Shown: in pieces, positions 17,841 through 27,238 of the stretch | How positions within the stretch are numbered: the first letter of the stretch is position 1 | Layout of the letters: each line of letters begins with the position of its first letter | NCBI RefSeq assembly: GCF_030182585.1 | Contig: NZ_JARXOW010000001.1 | Span: 1,860,001 to 1,924,000 of the forward strand | Length of the DNA stretch: 64,000 bases | From: Pedobacter faecalis | Lineage (GTDB): Bacteria > Bacteroidota > Bacteroidia > Sphingobacteriales > Sphingobacteriaceae | Direction: 5' to 3' | Program-made: the position numbers and the translations under genes | Notes under the pieces: model-generated | Seen by the model: the letters and a program-made list of their open reading frames with translations, nothing else | The model's database searches: none | Told to the model about the DNA's origin: nothing

Positions 17841-18689
17841 CTAATATAGCGACTTTTCTCCGAGTTGACCAGCCTCCCAGGCTAAGATCGCAAGTTTGCG
17901 GATGCCGCCCCACATATACCCTCCGGTGTCACCGCTGGCTTGTATCACCCGGTGACAGGGGATCAGGTAGGCGATTGGATTGGCGCCGATGGCTGTTCCC
18001 ACGGCTCTTGACGCATTAGGATAGTCGATCTGCCGTGCCAGCGTTCCGTAGCTGCAAACTCCGCTTGCCGGTATCTTGAGCAAGGCATCCCATACCTTCA
18101 ACTGGAAATCCGTACCCTTAAGGTGAAGCTTGATCTGAGGCAGCGTGGCGTCTTTATGAAATATAGCCAGCGCATTTTGCTGATGTTCATCCGAGCCTTC
18201 TCGGTACAAGGCGTTAGGAAAACGGCTTCTTAAATCTTCAAATGCAACCTGTTTATCGGAATGAAAGGCCATAAAACAAATACCTTTGGTCGTAGACGCC
18301 ACAATCACCTGACCGAAGGGCGTAAAGGCATAGCTATACCTAATTTGAAGCGACTTCCCGCCCATCTTATATTCCGCAGGCGTCATGCCTTCAATGCCGA
18401 CAAACAGGTCGTGCAGCCTGCCGGTGCCCGACAGACCGGTTTCTGAGGCTACGGTAAAGAGGGTGGGCCGACCGCTTGCCAGGAGCGACTTGGCATAGCC
18501 TATACTGACATACTGCAGAAACTTTTTAGGTGATGTACCGGCCCAGTCCGTAAATAACTTTTGAAAATGGTAAGGGCTCAGGTGCACATGAGCAGCAATT
18601 TCCTCCAGTGTCGGCTGCGTCTTAAAATTGGCTTTGATAAAAGCTATAGCCGCTGCAATCCTTTCATAATTTAACGCTTGTTGCTCCAT
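17841..18689 (-). CDS. Ada-like protein: AraC HTH fused to O6-methylguanine-DNA methyltransferase
   Basis: The 282-residue protein starts with an AraC-type DNA-binding domain (about 10-108) and continues with a methyltransferase half (about 110-282) holding the acceptor motif IPCHRVIQ with Cys245 and the helix-wing segment SRAVGTAIGANP. It repairs O6-alkylguanine by irreversible transfer to the Cys. The zinc-cysteine N-terminal domain of E. coli Ada, which senses methyl phosphotriesters, is missing, so the switch must work differently or the HTH may act as a DNA-binding aid. It is the first gene of a unit with the GlxA-like regulator and the hybrid kinase. Confidence 0.9.
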   Translation of the reverse strand: MEQQALNYERIAAAIAFIKANFKTQPTLEEIAAHVHLSPYHFQKLFTDWAGTSPKKFLQYVSIGYAKSLLASGRPTLFTVASETGLSGTGRLHDLFVGIEGMTPAEYKMGGKSLQIRYSYAFTPFGQVIVASTTKGICFMAFHSDKQVAFEDLRSRFPNALYREGSDEHQQNALAIFHKDATLPQIKLHLKGTDFQLKVWDALLKIPASGVCSYGTLARQIDYPNASRAVGTAIGANPIAYLIPCHRVIQASGDTGGYMWGGIRKLAILAWEAGQLGEKSLY

Positions 18690-18796
18690 ACAGATACCCG
18701 GGTTCTACATCAAATGAATACACGAATATCAGCATGATTTCTTAACTGCGAAACCCGAAACTTGCGATCTTTTACAACGGCAGAAAGCAAGAGTAT

Positions 18797-19516
18797 TTAT
18801 TGCCTTTCAAACAACCAGCGGAAAGGCCTTTGCTTGTTCCGCGGCAGCAAGCCGTATGCTTTGATGCTCTTTTCCCGTATCATTTCGACGGCTTCCTGAA
18901 TGTCGTCCGTAACCAGGAACATTTTAGCATCCTGTTCACTTATTGTACCGCAGCGCAGCATATGATCAATATACGATAAAAGCTCGCCGTGGTATTCCTG
19001 CCCAAGAATAATGACCGGAAAATTTTTAATCGAGCCTGTCTGTATTAAGGTCAGCGCCTCAAAAAGCTCATCCAACGTACCATAACCGCCCGGCATCGCC
19101 ACAAAAGCAAAAGAGTACTTCACAAGCAATACCTTTCTGACGAAGAAATGCTTCATCTCCACCCACTTGTCGAGATACCGGTTTGGAGCCTGCTCCATGG
19201 GCAATTTGATATTGCATCCGACACTGCGCCCGCCGACTTCCTTCGCTCCGCGATTGGCCGCCTCCATCAATCCGGGCCCGCCACCGGTCATTATGGTGAA
19301 GCCCAGTCTGGCAAACTCAGCAGAGGCTTTTTTGGTGAAATCATAATAAGGGTGATCTTCTTTAAACCTGGCCGATCCGAATACTGTTATACAGGGGCCG
19401 ACAAAATGGAGTGACCTGAACCCGCGTATAAACTGAGACAAGATATTTAGTGTAAACTTGAACTCCTTCCATCTTGATTGGGGACCGTCGAGGAATACGA
19501 TTTCTGATTTGTTCAT
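18797..19516 (-). CDS. LOG-family (TIGR00730) Rossmann-fold protein
   Basis: The 239-residue protein carries the two diagnostic LOG motifs, GGGPGLMEAANRGA and PGGYGTLDELFEALTL. Characterised members are cytokinin riboside 5'-monophosphate phosphoribohydrolases or nucleotide 5'-monophosphate nucleosidases; bacterial substrates are often purine nucleotides. The N-terminal extension of about 45 residues before the Rossmann core (GPCITVFGSARF) is typical of the longer bacterial branch. It lies 18 bases after the universal stress protein gene on the same strand, probably in one transcript. The exact substrate is not visible. Confidence 0.88.
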   Translation of the reverse strand: MNKSEIVFLDGPQSRWKEFKFTLNILSQFIRGFRSLHFVGPCITVFGSARFKEDHPYYDFTKKASAEFARLGFTIMTGGGPGLMEAANRGAKEVGGRSVGCNIKLPMEQAPNRYLDKWVEMKHFFVRKVLLVKYSFAFVAMPGGYGTLDELFEALTLIQTGSIKNFPVIILGQEYHGELLSYIDHMLRCGTISEQDAKMFLVTDDIQEAVEMIREKSIKAYGLLPRNKQRPFRWLFERQ

Positions 19517-19534
19517 GTGGTAGTTTGCTAAGGA

Positions 19535-20152
19535 TTAGAATACCGGATAAACCCCTTCAGGAAGTACAAGCAGCGGAATGTTGGTCAGCGGCGCAAGCGC
19601 TCTGCAAAATCCCTCGCCGACAGATGCCGAACCATTGTTGCTGCGGTGCGTCATGATCAGGATGTCGACCAGTCCAAATTCACTGTACCAATCGAGCCCC
19701 TGGGCTACGCTGACAGCAGAGACCTGCCGAAAATAGATGCGATCGTAATTGATCTTGCAGGTGACTTCATTTAAAAAATCTGCACCATGCTTGCGCGACT
19801 TTACAGCCTCCCTTTCATCCCCTGTAATATATACGATCACGAGATCTGCGTTAAACCGTCGGGCGAAGCTGGCGGCCGACTGAACCGCATGGATATCTGC
19901 ACTTAAAAAATCTACGGCAAGGGCAATTCGCCGTACAGGCCGGTACTTAAACCCATCAGGCACAACGAGATAAGGGGTGTCCAGCACAGTATCTGGCCCC
20001 ACAACGGTTAACATCACGTCAGACCGGCCATTCTCTGCTAAATTATCCCGAACTTCTACCTTTGCGCTTAATGGCTCGGCCAGCGAGTGTGCATAACTAA
20101 GCAGATTAGCGTTTGACGCAGTTCCTGCCTCCGAAACAACGATCTTTTTCAT
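19535..20152 (-). CDS. UspA-type universal stress protein
   Basis: The 205-residue protein has an N-terminal half without a clear motif and a C-terminal half that fits one UspA domain: RRIALAVDFLSADIHAVQSA, then DLVIVYIT, LVDILIMTHRSNN and a final IPLLVLPEG strand. The usual ATP-binding G-2x-G-9x-G(S/T) pattern is not clear, so nucleotide binding is uncertain. The start overlaps the stop of the L,D-transpeptidase-scaffold gene by four bases (ATGA), and the LOG gene follows, making a three-gene unit with a stress or envelope theme (inference). Confidence 0.65.
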   Translation of the reverse strand: MKKIVVSEAGTASNANLLSYAHSLAEPLSAKVEVRDNLAENGRSDVMLTVVGPDTVLDTPYLVVPDGFKYRPVRRIALAVDFLSADIHAVQSAASFARRFNADLVIVYITGDEREAVKSRKHGADFLNEVTCKINYDRIYFRQVSAVSVAQGLDWYSEFGLVDILIMTHRSNNGSASVGEGFCRALAPLTNIPLLVLPEGVYPVF

Positions 20153-20922
20153 TTAAACATCAATTTTTCAAGCTTCTCATCTAACTTATCCGGATCGTCA
20201 AAAAACACCGGTACACCATCCTTAACGGCACAGGTCTGGTAGGCAACGTGATTCCATTTTGCACGTTCCATATTCATGGCAATCTTTCGTACCTCGCCCT
20301 CAGGGAACTCGTAGCAGTCGCCCGTATATTGGCCATTCATCAGGCGCATATGTGCCTGCAACTGCCTGTATGCATCAGTTTTAGGCTGAACGTTCAGAAT
20401 AGCTGCACGAAAATCCCTTCCTGCCAAAGCCCCCCGCAAAATTACAGTGGCATCGAAGCCTTTAACGGGGGCCTTGTCGAGCAAAGCTGAAGAATAATCA
20501 GGATTAAACTTTCCGAAATGAAGATGATTGATAAATGTAATCAGTGCATCGCTGAGGAGCAGGTCGAACTCCAGACGTTGAGCTTCCCCAGTCTTGCCTT
20601 TCATTTCCTGCACCACCTTTAACCGCTCGAAAGAAAGCTTATCGTTATGGTAGTCGCCCGGTTGAAGACCATATTGAATTACACAATCGAGCAAGAGCAG
20701 TGCATCATATACCTGAGTCAGCTTCTTTTGATCGCCGCTGAGCCAGACGAGCTTGCCACCGGAAGCATCATAAAAGCGCTTCAGCGCTAGTGGATGATGG
20801 GCATCGGGGAAAGGCTGGGCCGACTTAAACTGAATGCGTCCCGGATCCTTCACGGGACTGTCCTGAGCAAATGTCCCGAACCAGAGACCACATAAAAAAA
20901 CAGTGAGCAGTAAACTTTTCAT
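20149..20922 (-). CDS. Lone L,D-transpeptidase scaffold-domain protein, no catalytic domain
   Basis: I start at the ATG at 20922, which gives a signal peptide (MKSLLLTVFLCGLWFGTFAQ) and 257 residues. The body resembles the scaffold domain of YcbB-type L,D-transpeptidases: LLLSDALITFINHLHFGKF, then LQAHMRLM and the IAMNMERAKW segment that in full enzymes leads into the catalytic domain. Here the protein ends about 40 residues later, and neither the peptidoglycan-binding domain nor the YkuD Cys/His motif is present. It overlaps the next gene by four bases, so no truncated remainder hides downstream. It may bind cell wall or pair with another transpeptidase; the function is not known. Confidence 0.6.
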   Translation of the reverse strand: MKSLLLTVFLCGLWFGTFAQDSPVKDPGRIQFKSAQPFPDAHHPLALKRFYDASGGKLVWLSGDQKKLTQVYDALLLLDCVIQYGLQPGDYHNDKLSFERLKVVQEMKGKTGEAQRLEFDLLLSDALITFINHLHFGKFNPDYSSALLDKAPVKGFDATVILRGALAGRDFRAAILNVQPKTDAYRQLQAHMRLMNGQYTGDCYEFPEGEVRKIAMNMERAKWNHVAYQTCAVKDGVPVFFDDPDKLDEKLEKLMFK

Positions 20923-20997
20923 ATCAAGGTTTGATATTTCAAAGTTGCCGCTAAATGCCATGAAGAAACGTGACCACCGTCACATAATGTGATGATA

Positions 20998-21897
20998 CTA
21001 CACCCGGAAAGCGCTGGGTGTTAAGCTGGTCTGCCTCTTAAAGAAGTTGGTAAAATGTGCCGGCTGTTCAAAGCCCAGGGTAAAACTGATCTCCGAAATA
21101 TTCCAGTCGGTATGCTTCAGCAGCGCAATGGCTTCCGTTACCACGCGTTCGGTAATATGCGAGGTCGTGGTTTTGCCTGTCACGGCTTTAATGGCCCTGT
21201 TCAGGTGATTAGGATGCAGGTTAAGTTTCTCTGCAAAATCCTTGGCCGATCGCAACTGGAAGTGCTGCGACCGCGACTCTATCGGAAATTGCCTTTCCAG
21301 GAGCTCGGTGAAGACCGCCGCAATGCGGGCATTGGCGTCGGTATGCTTATAGAGCGTTTCCGAGGGCTGCAGCTTTAAGGCGCCGTGGATAATCTCCATG
21401 ATATATGTGCGGATCAGATCTGATTTGAACACGTAATCGGATTGCATCTCCTCAACCATTTTATCGAAGATACGGGCGAATGCCTCATCCTGCTCGCTGT
21501 TCAGTACATAGGCTGGCTTACAGCCGGGTGCATACATAGGCAGGTCTTTAATGCCACTGCGGAGATGACCTGTAAAAAAGGCGTCTTTGAAAATACAGAA
21601 ATATCCTTCCTGCGTTTCGGTAAGCGGCTGAAAGGTGTAAGGTATCTGCGGATTAAAGAAGATCAGCGTACTTCCCGACACCTGCAAGGTCTTATCGCCA
21701 TAATGATAAAGATGCGTGCCGCGCAGTAAAGCAATTTTGTAAAAGTCCCGGCGACTGTATTGCACAGGCGGTTTGCCGGGACCAGAACAATCTTCCATTT
21801 TAAAGACATTAAAGTGGCCAAGATCGGCATTTATGCCTTCGTAGTTGATGCCGAACTTGACCCGATAAAAATCTTCCAGAGTTTCAGTGGATTTCAT
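20998..21897 (-). CDS. AraC-family transcriptional regulator
   Basis: The 299-residue protein has an N-terminal cupin-like sensing domain (about 20-150) and a C-terminal AraC double helix-turn-helix (about 195-299), with SAKDFAEKLNLHPNHLNRAI for the first and FTLGFEQPAHFTNFFKRQT for the second unit. It starts 9 bases after the SDR stop, so both are probably co-transcribed, which would let the regulator control the oxidoreductase and itself. The ligand cannot be told from the sequence. Confidence 0.88.
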   Translation of the reverse strand: MKSTETLEDFYRVKFGINYEGINADLGHFNVFKMEDCSGPGKPPVQYSRRDFYKIALLRGTHLYHYGDKTLQVSGSTLIFFNPQIPYTFQPLTETQEGYFCIFKDAFFTGHLRSGIKDLPMYAPGCKPAYVLNSEQDEAFARIFDKMVEEMQSDYVFKSDLIRTYIMEIIHGALKLQPSETLYKHTDANARIAAVFTELLERQFPIESRSQHFQLRSAKDFAEKLNLHPNHLNRAIKAVTGKTTTSHITERVVTEAIALLKHTDWNISEISFTLGFEQPAHFTNFFKRQTSLTPSAFRV

Positions 21898-21906
21898 AAA
21901 GCTAAT

Positions 21907-22749
21907 TTAGTCAAAAGCTGTCTGAGTTGCCAGATGACGCACAGATTCCATGTCTTTTTGAACCATCGCTATCTTGCCTTCTGCAGTTTCATAGGCGTCT
22001 GCCCCAAGGAACAGATGCAGAACCGGCTCATCCTGAAGTGCAACCTCCATTAAAACTGCCGCTGCCTTTTCAGGATCATTGGGCTGATTGCGATTTATTG
22101 TCTCCTGATGCAGGACCTGCATTTGTCTGACGTTTTCGTACGCGTCAATCTGCGTTTTCGGAGCCACAAGCGAATCGCTTTCAAGAAAGTTGGTGCGAAA
22201 ATAACCGGGCATGACCAGGGTAACGTTGATACCGAAAGGCTTTACTTCCTGATACAAGGATTCTGTGAAGCCGTTGACCGCAAACTTCGTGGCACAATAA
22301 ATACCAAAGGCAGGATAGCCGCCAGAAAAACCTCCGATAGAAGAAATATTAAAGATCTGACCATTCTGTTGTTCCCTGAAGTGTGGAAGTATGGCGCGGA
22401 TCACGTTGAGCGAGCCAAACACGTTGACATCAAAATTCTTTCTCGCTTCCTCGTCGCTGAGTTCCTCCAGTCCGCCCATCAATCCGTATCCGGCATTGTT
22501 GACCACCACATCGATAGTTCCAAACCGCTCGCGGGCGTCTGCTACCGCGCGCTGCACGTCAGCCTCGTTTATTAAATCCATGCTCAGCGGTAAAAAGTTT
22601 TCCGTATCGGCATTCACCGCTTTTCTTAGGGCGTCGACTGTTCTTGAGGTGGCTGCTACCTGATAACCATGTGCCAGTAGTCTTTTAACAAGGGTTAAAC
22701 CCAGACCTTTAGAAGCACCTGTAACGAACCATGTTTTTCTTGTTTTCAT
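21907..22749 (-). CDS. Short-chain dehydrogenase/reductase
   Basis: The 280-residue protein has the classical SDR marks: the cofactor loop TGASKGLGLTLV near residue 10, VNNAGYGL for the NNAG motif, a catalytic Ser in NISSIGG and the YCATK pair (YxxxK). The Arg after the first strand favours NADP(H). It belongs to the classical SDR group with broad substrates such as aldehydes, ketones or sugars. It is the first gene of a two-gene unit with the AraC regulator. Confidence 0.9.
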   Translation of the reverse strand: MKTRKTWFVTGASKGLGLTLVKRLLAHGYQVAATSRTVDALRKAVNADTENFLPLSMDLINEADVQRAVADARERFGTIDVVVNNAGYGLMGGLEELSDEEARKNFDVNVFGSLNVIRAILPHFREQQNGQIFNISSIGGFSGGYPAFGIYCATKFAVNGFTESLYQEVKPFGINVTLVMPGYFRTNFLESDSLVAPKTQIDAYENVRQMQVLHQETINRNQPNDPEKAAAVLMEVALQDEPVLHLFLGADAYETAEGKIAMVQKDMESVRHLATQTAFD

Positions 22750-22879
22750 AATGATTTAAATTTATGATACAAAGATGCTTGCGCCGGCAAGGGCGGCGTT
22801 ATCCCTGTTCAAACAGATCCTTGCAAAATTCAAACAATCCTCTCATTTTTAATCACCATCTTTACCTAAAAACCATTTT

Positions 22880-23494
22880 ATGCTTGCAGAGATTCCGACA
22901 AAAGACAAAAAGACCTGGTTTTCTTTTTCCAACCTTAGCACGGTGCTGCTGATCGGTTTAGCGGTATCCATGTTCGTTTTCCCCGATGTCAAATCCGTAC
23001 TGTTAAGGGGTTTAATGGCAGTGGGTCTGTTTCAGCCCGAGATGCCGGCGGTTAAACATAGCGCAGCGTCGACGCAGAACGTGATATTTAAAGATGCGTC
23101 GGGCCGCAGTATAAGTACGGGCGACTTAAAAGGAAAGGTGGTGTTTATTAATTTCTGGGCGACCTGGTGCCCGCCCTGCCGCGCAGAGATGCCGGGCATA
23201 AACAAGCTGTACAACAATTACAAAAGCAAGCAAGACCTGGTCTTCATTATGGCAGATGCCGATGGCAAGCCGGAGGCTGCACTTGCCTATATGAAGAAAA
23301 AAGGCTTTGCACTGCCCGTGCATACCATAGCCAGCGACATCCCCGACACCATGTTTTCAGGATCGCTTCCCACTACCGTGATCCTGAATAAATCAGGTCA
23401 GATCGTCTACAGAGGCGTAGGCGCGGCTGACTACGGCAACCAGAAAGTGGCCGACTTCCTTGACCACCTGCTATCGGGCGGCCAGCCTAAATAA
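22880..23494 (+). CDS. Membrane-anchored TlpA/ResA-like thiol-disulfide oxidoreductase
   Basis: The 204-residue protein has one N-terminal membrane helix (about 18-34), a second hydrophobic stretch (about 38-52) and a thioredoxin fold from residue 65. The active site WCPPC is at 96-100 and the cis-Pro is in SLPTTVI. Periplasmic TlpA-type proteins reduce or exchange disulfides, for example in cytochrome c maturation. The gene is single; its last 8 bases overlap the convergent DUF2723 gene. The partner protein is not visible. Confidence 0.88.
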   Translation: MLAEIPTKDKKTWFSFSNLSTVLLIGLAVSMFVFPDVKSVLLRGLMAVGLFQPEMPAVKHSAASTQNVIFKDASGRSISTGDLKGKVVFINFWATWCPPCRAEMPGINKLYNNYKSKQDLVFIMADADGKPEAALAYMKKKGFALPVHTIASDIPDTMFSGSLPTTVILNKSGQIVYRGVGAADYGNQKVADFLDHLLSGGQPK

Positions 23495-26465
23495 AGGTGG
23501 CCTTTTGCTTTTCAAAACGATCTTTTACATAATTGCTTAGTTCAGTCTTGCCAAACGCGGCGGTCAGCAGCTGCAATTTATTCAGCACAAATAAACCTGC
23601 CCGGATATCACGCTCATAATACAGGAAGCGGTCTGAGCCTAAGGAACCGAAATAAGCCAGTTCAGCGTTCAGAAAGTCGGCCGTTTGCTTTACCAGCTGA
23701 TCTGCCGCCTTTGTATGCTGAGTGAGATACAAATGCTCAGCCGTTTGGAGCCTGACCAGCGTATCATCAATGCTATATATTTTAAGTGGCAGCTCCTTTA
23801 CACTTTTCAGCATAAGGTTGCGCGCCATGTGCGACTTGTTTTCCGTGAGCAGGTTGGCCGACAAGGTATTTACGATCAGCCAGCTGCCCTTGGCTATGCG
23901 TCTGCTCTCCGGATCCAGGTACCGCGCCGTTTTATATCCGCGCTGATCAAAGCGGTTCATCACATTGTGATACATCACATCTGAATTGGTCACCTCCGTT
24001 TTTGAACGGTCGTCGCCGGCCGACCGCTTCAGGGGCAGCAAGCGATGCGCAAAACCCTCCAGGTACAAGTATTTGTCGAGCCCCACATAGGTCTCCTCTC
24101 CTACCGTACTCGCAAAATACACCGGCCGCTTCCAGTTGTTCGTTGCCAGCAAATCAAAAATAACCAGATCTGCTTTGCTGACTGCGTTCCGGTTGAATTC
24201 CCATTCCATTTTGGGCGCAATCTTATCTTTCTCCTTTTCAGCTACAGTGCCCGTTTGTATCACCTGAGCGGCGTCGACCGTAATCTTCAGCTTCCTGGTC
24301 GGCAGAAAATTCTCGTAACTCCCATCATTCATGGGCAGCTTATCTTCGTTGTTGTCAGAGGTAAGTACCGACAGGAGTTCGCCCAGTTCAACGCTGTCCT
24401 GGATCCCGTAATCTACATAGCGCATGAAATCCCTCCGACCCTGCACATATTTGCTTTCGTCCATGCTGACCGGCAGCGGGGCCGACTTACCCATTGGTCG
24501 CTTTAGCTGATCTATGTAGTCGTCGCTCGACAAATACTGGTAATTAACGACCCTTACATCGGTCCGGAAGCCTTCCACCTGCTGCACATACCATAAGGGA
24601 AAAGTATCGTTATCGGCATTGGTGATCAGTATGGCATTTGGAGCGCAGGAATTAAGATAGTTTTTGGCCCATTCCAGAGCCGTGGTTTTACCCGAGCGAT
24701 TATGATCGTCCCAACCCTCGAAGCCCATAATTACCGGCCCGGCAAGTAAGCCTGTGAAGCTAGCCACCACAAGCGCCACCGCAGGCCTGGAAACCCGCTG
24801 AAGCATAGCCTTGATTGCAGGTATAGCAAATCCGATCAGGATAGCAAAAGCGTAGAAAGACCCCACATAAGCATAGTCGCGCTCCCGCACCTGCATCGGA
24901 TCCTGGTTGAGATATAATATGATGGCCGGACCGGTCATAAAGAAAAAGGCCATTACGACAAGCGCATCGCGCCTGCTCCGTTTAAACATGAATATCAGTC
25001 CCACAACCCCAAGCACAAGCGGCAAAGCATAAAACCGGTTATAACCCTCGTTCTGCGTAATACTCGGCGGAAGATTCTGCTGTTTCTCCAAACGCATCTT
25101 GTCGAGCCACTTGATGCCGCTGAGCCAGTTGCCCTCCATCTTACCGGCGTAGCCCTGCACATCGTTTTGCCGACCAGCAAAATTCCAAAAGAAATAGCGC
25201 CAGTACATAAAATCAAGCTGATACGTGAAAAAGAACTTCAAGTTCTTCATGAATGAAGGTGTTTCGCCCTCTGCCAGGTTCATCCATTGCTGGTAAAACT
25301 GGATATGGTGCGGTTTGCTGCTGTACACTCTTGGGAAAAACATATTCTCGCCATATACATAGTCCAGCTTTTCTCCGGCGACCTCATATTTATCCTTGCC
25401 TCTGCGGTATTCAACGCCCGTTTCTTTCACGTCGACAGGCTGAGCATCGAAGGTTGGTCCGAACAACAGCGGCGTGCTGCCATAGTTGGTGCGACCAAGA
25501 TAATTGTATAAGCCGTAAGCATTATCGGGATCAGAAAGGTTCAGGTCCGGCTTGGCATTGGCCCGGATAATGATCAGCGCGTATGCGCTAAAACCAAAAT
25601 ACAGGAAGGCAAGGCAGGTTAGCCCCAGATTAAGCACGTATTTTTTGTGTCTGACGCTGTACATGATCGCCGCCACTAAGCCTGCAGAAAGGAGCAGCAG
25701 AAAGAACAGTACACCGGAACCAAAACCAAAGTTCAGCTGATTTACGAAGAACATATCAAACTTGGCAGCGACTAAAACCGTGTACTGGATCACCACATAC
25801 TGAACCAGCACCCAAAGCAGGGCAGAGAGACCAATCGCTTTCAATAGGCCGAAAGGGGTAGCACGGGCGGTTTTCTTGAAATAGCCGATAAGCACGACAG
25901 CAGGGATAACGAGCAGACTAAGCAAATGCACCCCTATAGACAATCCGACGATGAAGGCGATGAGCACGAGCCAGCGGTCGTCATTTTTCCGCTCCCACAT
26001 CAGGGCCGACCAAAACACGATGGCGGTAAACAGAATAGAAAGGGAATACACTTCAGCCTCTGCGGCGGAGAACCAGAAGGTATCGGAAAAAGTTAGCGCC
26101 AGCGCACCTGTTACGCCCGCTGCTATGGCGACAAAAGATTCTGACTTGTAAACCCTGGCCACGAGCAGCACTATGGTCCAGTACAGAAACATTACCGTAG
26201 CCGCACTAAACAAAGCAGAGGAAAAGTTGATCCAATACGCCACCTTGTCCGGTTCACCTGCAGCCAGCAGCGAGAACATCTTTCCGATCATGAGAAAAAG
26301 CGGTGCACCCGGCTGGTGACCAATCTGAAGTTTGTCGGCCGCAGCGATAAACTCACCGCAATCCCAGAAACTTACTGTAGGCTCCATGGTGAGCCAGTAG
26401 ATGGTAAGTGAAAAAAGAAACACAGCCCAGCCTGTGAGGTTGTTAAGCTTTTTAAATCCGTTCAT
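23487..26465 (-). CDS. DUF2723 polytopic membrane protein (GT-C-like)
   Basis: The 992-residue protein begins with a dozen or so hydrophobic helices (residues about 10-600) and ends in a soluble, helical C-terminal part of about 350 residues. The early WDCGEFIAAADKLQIGHQPG segment is the conserved loop of DUF2723 proteins, whose placement resembles the acidic catalytic loop of GT-C glycosyltransferases; some members are classed as protein O-mannosyltransferase-like enzymes. The role is probably periplasmic glycosylation of protein or polysaccharide, which fits the general O-glycosylation of exported proteins in Bacteroidota (inference). Single gene. Confidence 0.85.
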   Translation of the reverse strand: MNGFKKLNNLTGWAVFLFSLTIYWLTMEPTVSFWDCGEFIAAADKLQIGHQPGAPLFLMIGKMFSLLAAGEPDKVAYWINFSSALFSAATVMFLYWTIVLLVARVYKSESFVAIAAGVTGALALTFSDTFWFSAAEAEVYSLSILFTAIVFWSALMWERKNDDRWLVLIAFIVGLSIGVHLLSLLVIPAVVLIGYFKKTARATPFGLLKAIGLSALLWVLVQYVVIQYTVLVAAKFDMFFVNQLNFGFGSGVLFFLLLLSAGLVAAIMYSVRHKKYVLNLGLTCLAFLYFGFSAYALIIIRANAKPDLNLSDPDNAYGLYNYLGRTNYGSTPLLFGPTFDAQPVDVKETGVEYRRGKDKYEVAGEKLDYVYGENMFFPRVYSSKPHHIQFYQQWMNLAEGETPSFMKNLKFFFTYQLDFMYWRYFFWNFAGRQNDVQGYAGKMEGNWLSGIKWLDKMRLEKQQNLPPSITQNEGYNRFYALPLVLGVVGLIFMFKRSRRDALVVMAFFFMTGPAIILYLNQDPMQVRERDYAYVGSFYAFAILIGFAIPAIKAMLQRVSRPAVALVVASFTGLLAGPVIMGFEGWDDHNRSGKTTALEWAKNYLNSCAPNAILITNADNDTFPLWYVQQVEGFRTDVRVVNYQYLSSDDYIDQLKRPMGKSAPLPVSMDESKYVQGRRDFMRYVDYGIQDSVELGELLSVLTSDNNEDKLPMNDGSYENFLPTRKLKITVDAAQVIQTGTVAEKEKDKIAPKMEWEFNRNAVSKADLVIFDLLATNNWKRPVYFASTVGEETYVGLDKYLYLEGFAHRLLPLKRSAGDDRSKTEVTNSDVMYHNVMNRFDQRGYKTARYLDPESRRIAKGSWLIVNTLSANLLTENKSHMARNLMLKSVKELPLKIYSIDDTLVRLQTAEHLYLTQHTKAADQLVKQTADFLNAELAYFGSLGSDRFLYYERDIRAGLFVLNKLQLLTAAFGKTELSNYVKDRFEKQKATFI

Positions 26466-26563
26466 CGTTTTGTTTTTGGTAAACTAAAAGTAATTACAAA
26501 AACCAAGCGATTTAAAAATTTAACATTTATTCACATTTTAAGACCGTGATAGCCATCGGGTTA

Positions 26564-27130
26564 TCAAACCCTCAGCGAGCCCCGGAAGCCCCTTGCCCCG
26601 TAGTAAGATTCAGCCCCGTTGTGGTATACAAACACCGTTCCGTACCGGTAATCAGCAAAGATAGCCCCGCCCAGTTTCCTGATCTCCTCTGGCGTGCGGA
26701 TCCAGCTGGATGTCTTGGTATCAAACTTACCCTTTTGCTGCAATTCCCGGTATTGCTGTTCCGTCAGTATCTCTATACCCATCTGCCTGGCCATGCCCAA
26801 AGCACTATTGGCCGGCTTGTGCTCCTTCCGCGATTCCAGCGCCTCAGGATCGTAGCATATGCTTCGCCGTCCTTTAGGGCTCTCTGCTACGCAATCAAAA
26901 AAGATATATTCCCCCGTTTTTTTGTCATATCCCACCACGTCAGGTTCGCCGCCGGTAACTTCCATTTCATCGAGTATCCACAACTTCTCAGGAGCGGCGA
27001 TAAGTTTCGCCTGTACGTCGGCCCATTTTAAGCCCTCGTGACGGCTCATGTTTTTCTCAAACCTTTCCTTAAGGATGGCCAGCAACTCTTCCTGGCGTTC
27101 TGATGGCAGCTTTTTTTCGGTATTGCTCAT
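26564..27130 (-). CDS. DUF4256 protein
   Basis: The 188-residue soluble protein matches the DUF4256 pattern: LDEMEVTGGEPDVVGYD, FFDCVAESPKGRRSICYD, the central GMARQMGIEILTEQQYR and a final tyrosine/glycine-rich SYYGARGFRG. The family is widespread in bacteria and has no established function. No membrane segment or catalytic motif is visible. It is a single gene between the DUF2723 gene and a short tandem repeat. Confidence 0.8.
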   Translation of the reverse strand: MSNTEKKLPSERQEELLAILKERFEKNMSRHEGLKWADVQAKLIAAPEKLWILDEMEVTGGEPDVVGYDKKTGEYIFFDCVAESPKGRRSICYDPEALESRKEHKPANSALGMARQMGIEILTEQQYRELQQKGKFDTKTSSWIRTPEEIRKLGGAIFADYRYGTVFVYHNGAESYYGARGFRGSLRV

Positions 27131-27238
27131 AGTATTTATTCCTTTTCTAAGCGCAAAGTAGTGAAAAAACAGCTAAGCTATGCTAGCCGGATACCACCCC
27201 GATCCTGGTCGGAAGCTAAGCGCTTCAACCCGGGCAAC

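Noticed and set aside
16858..18689. Single fused gene of the ada-like and GlxA-like parts
   Set aside because: A TAG stop at 17841-17843 is followed by a new ATG at 17835; the upstream extension of the GlxA frame has no protein character.
20149..20922. Frameshifted full-length L,D-transpeptidase
   Set aside because: The stop overlaps the next gene start (ATGA), and no catalytic-domain remnant is found in other frames downstream.
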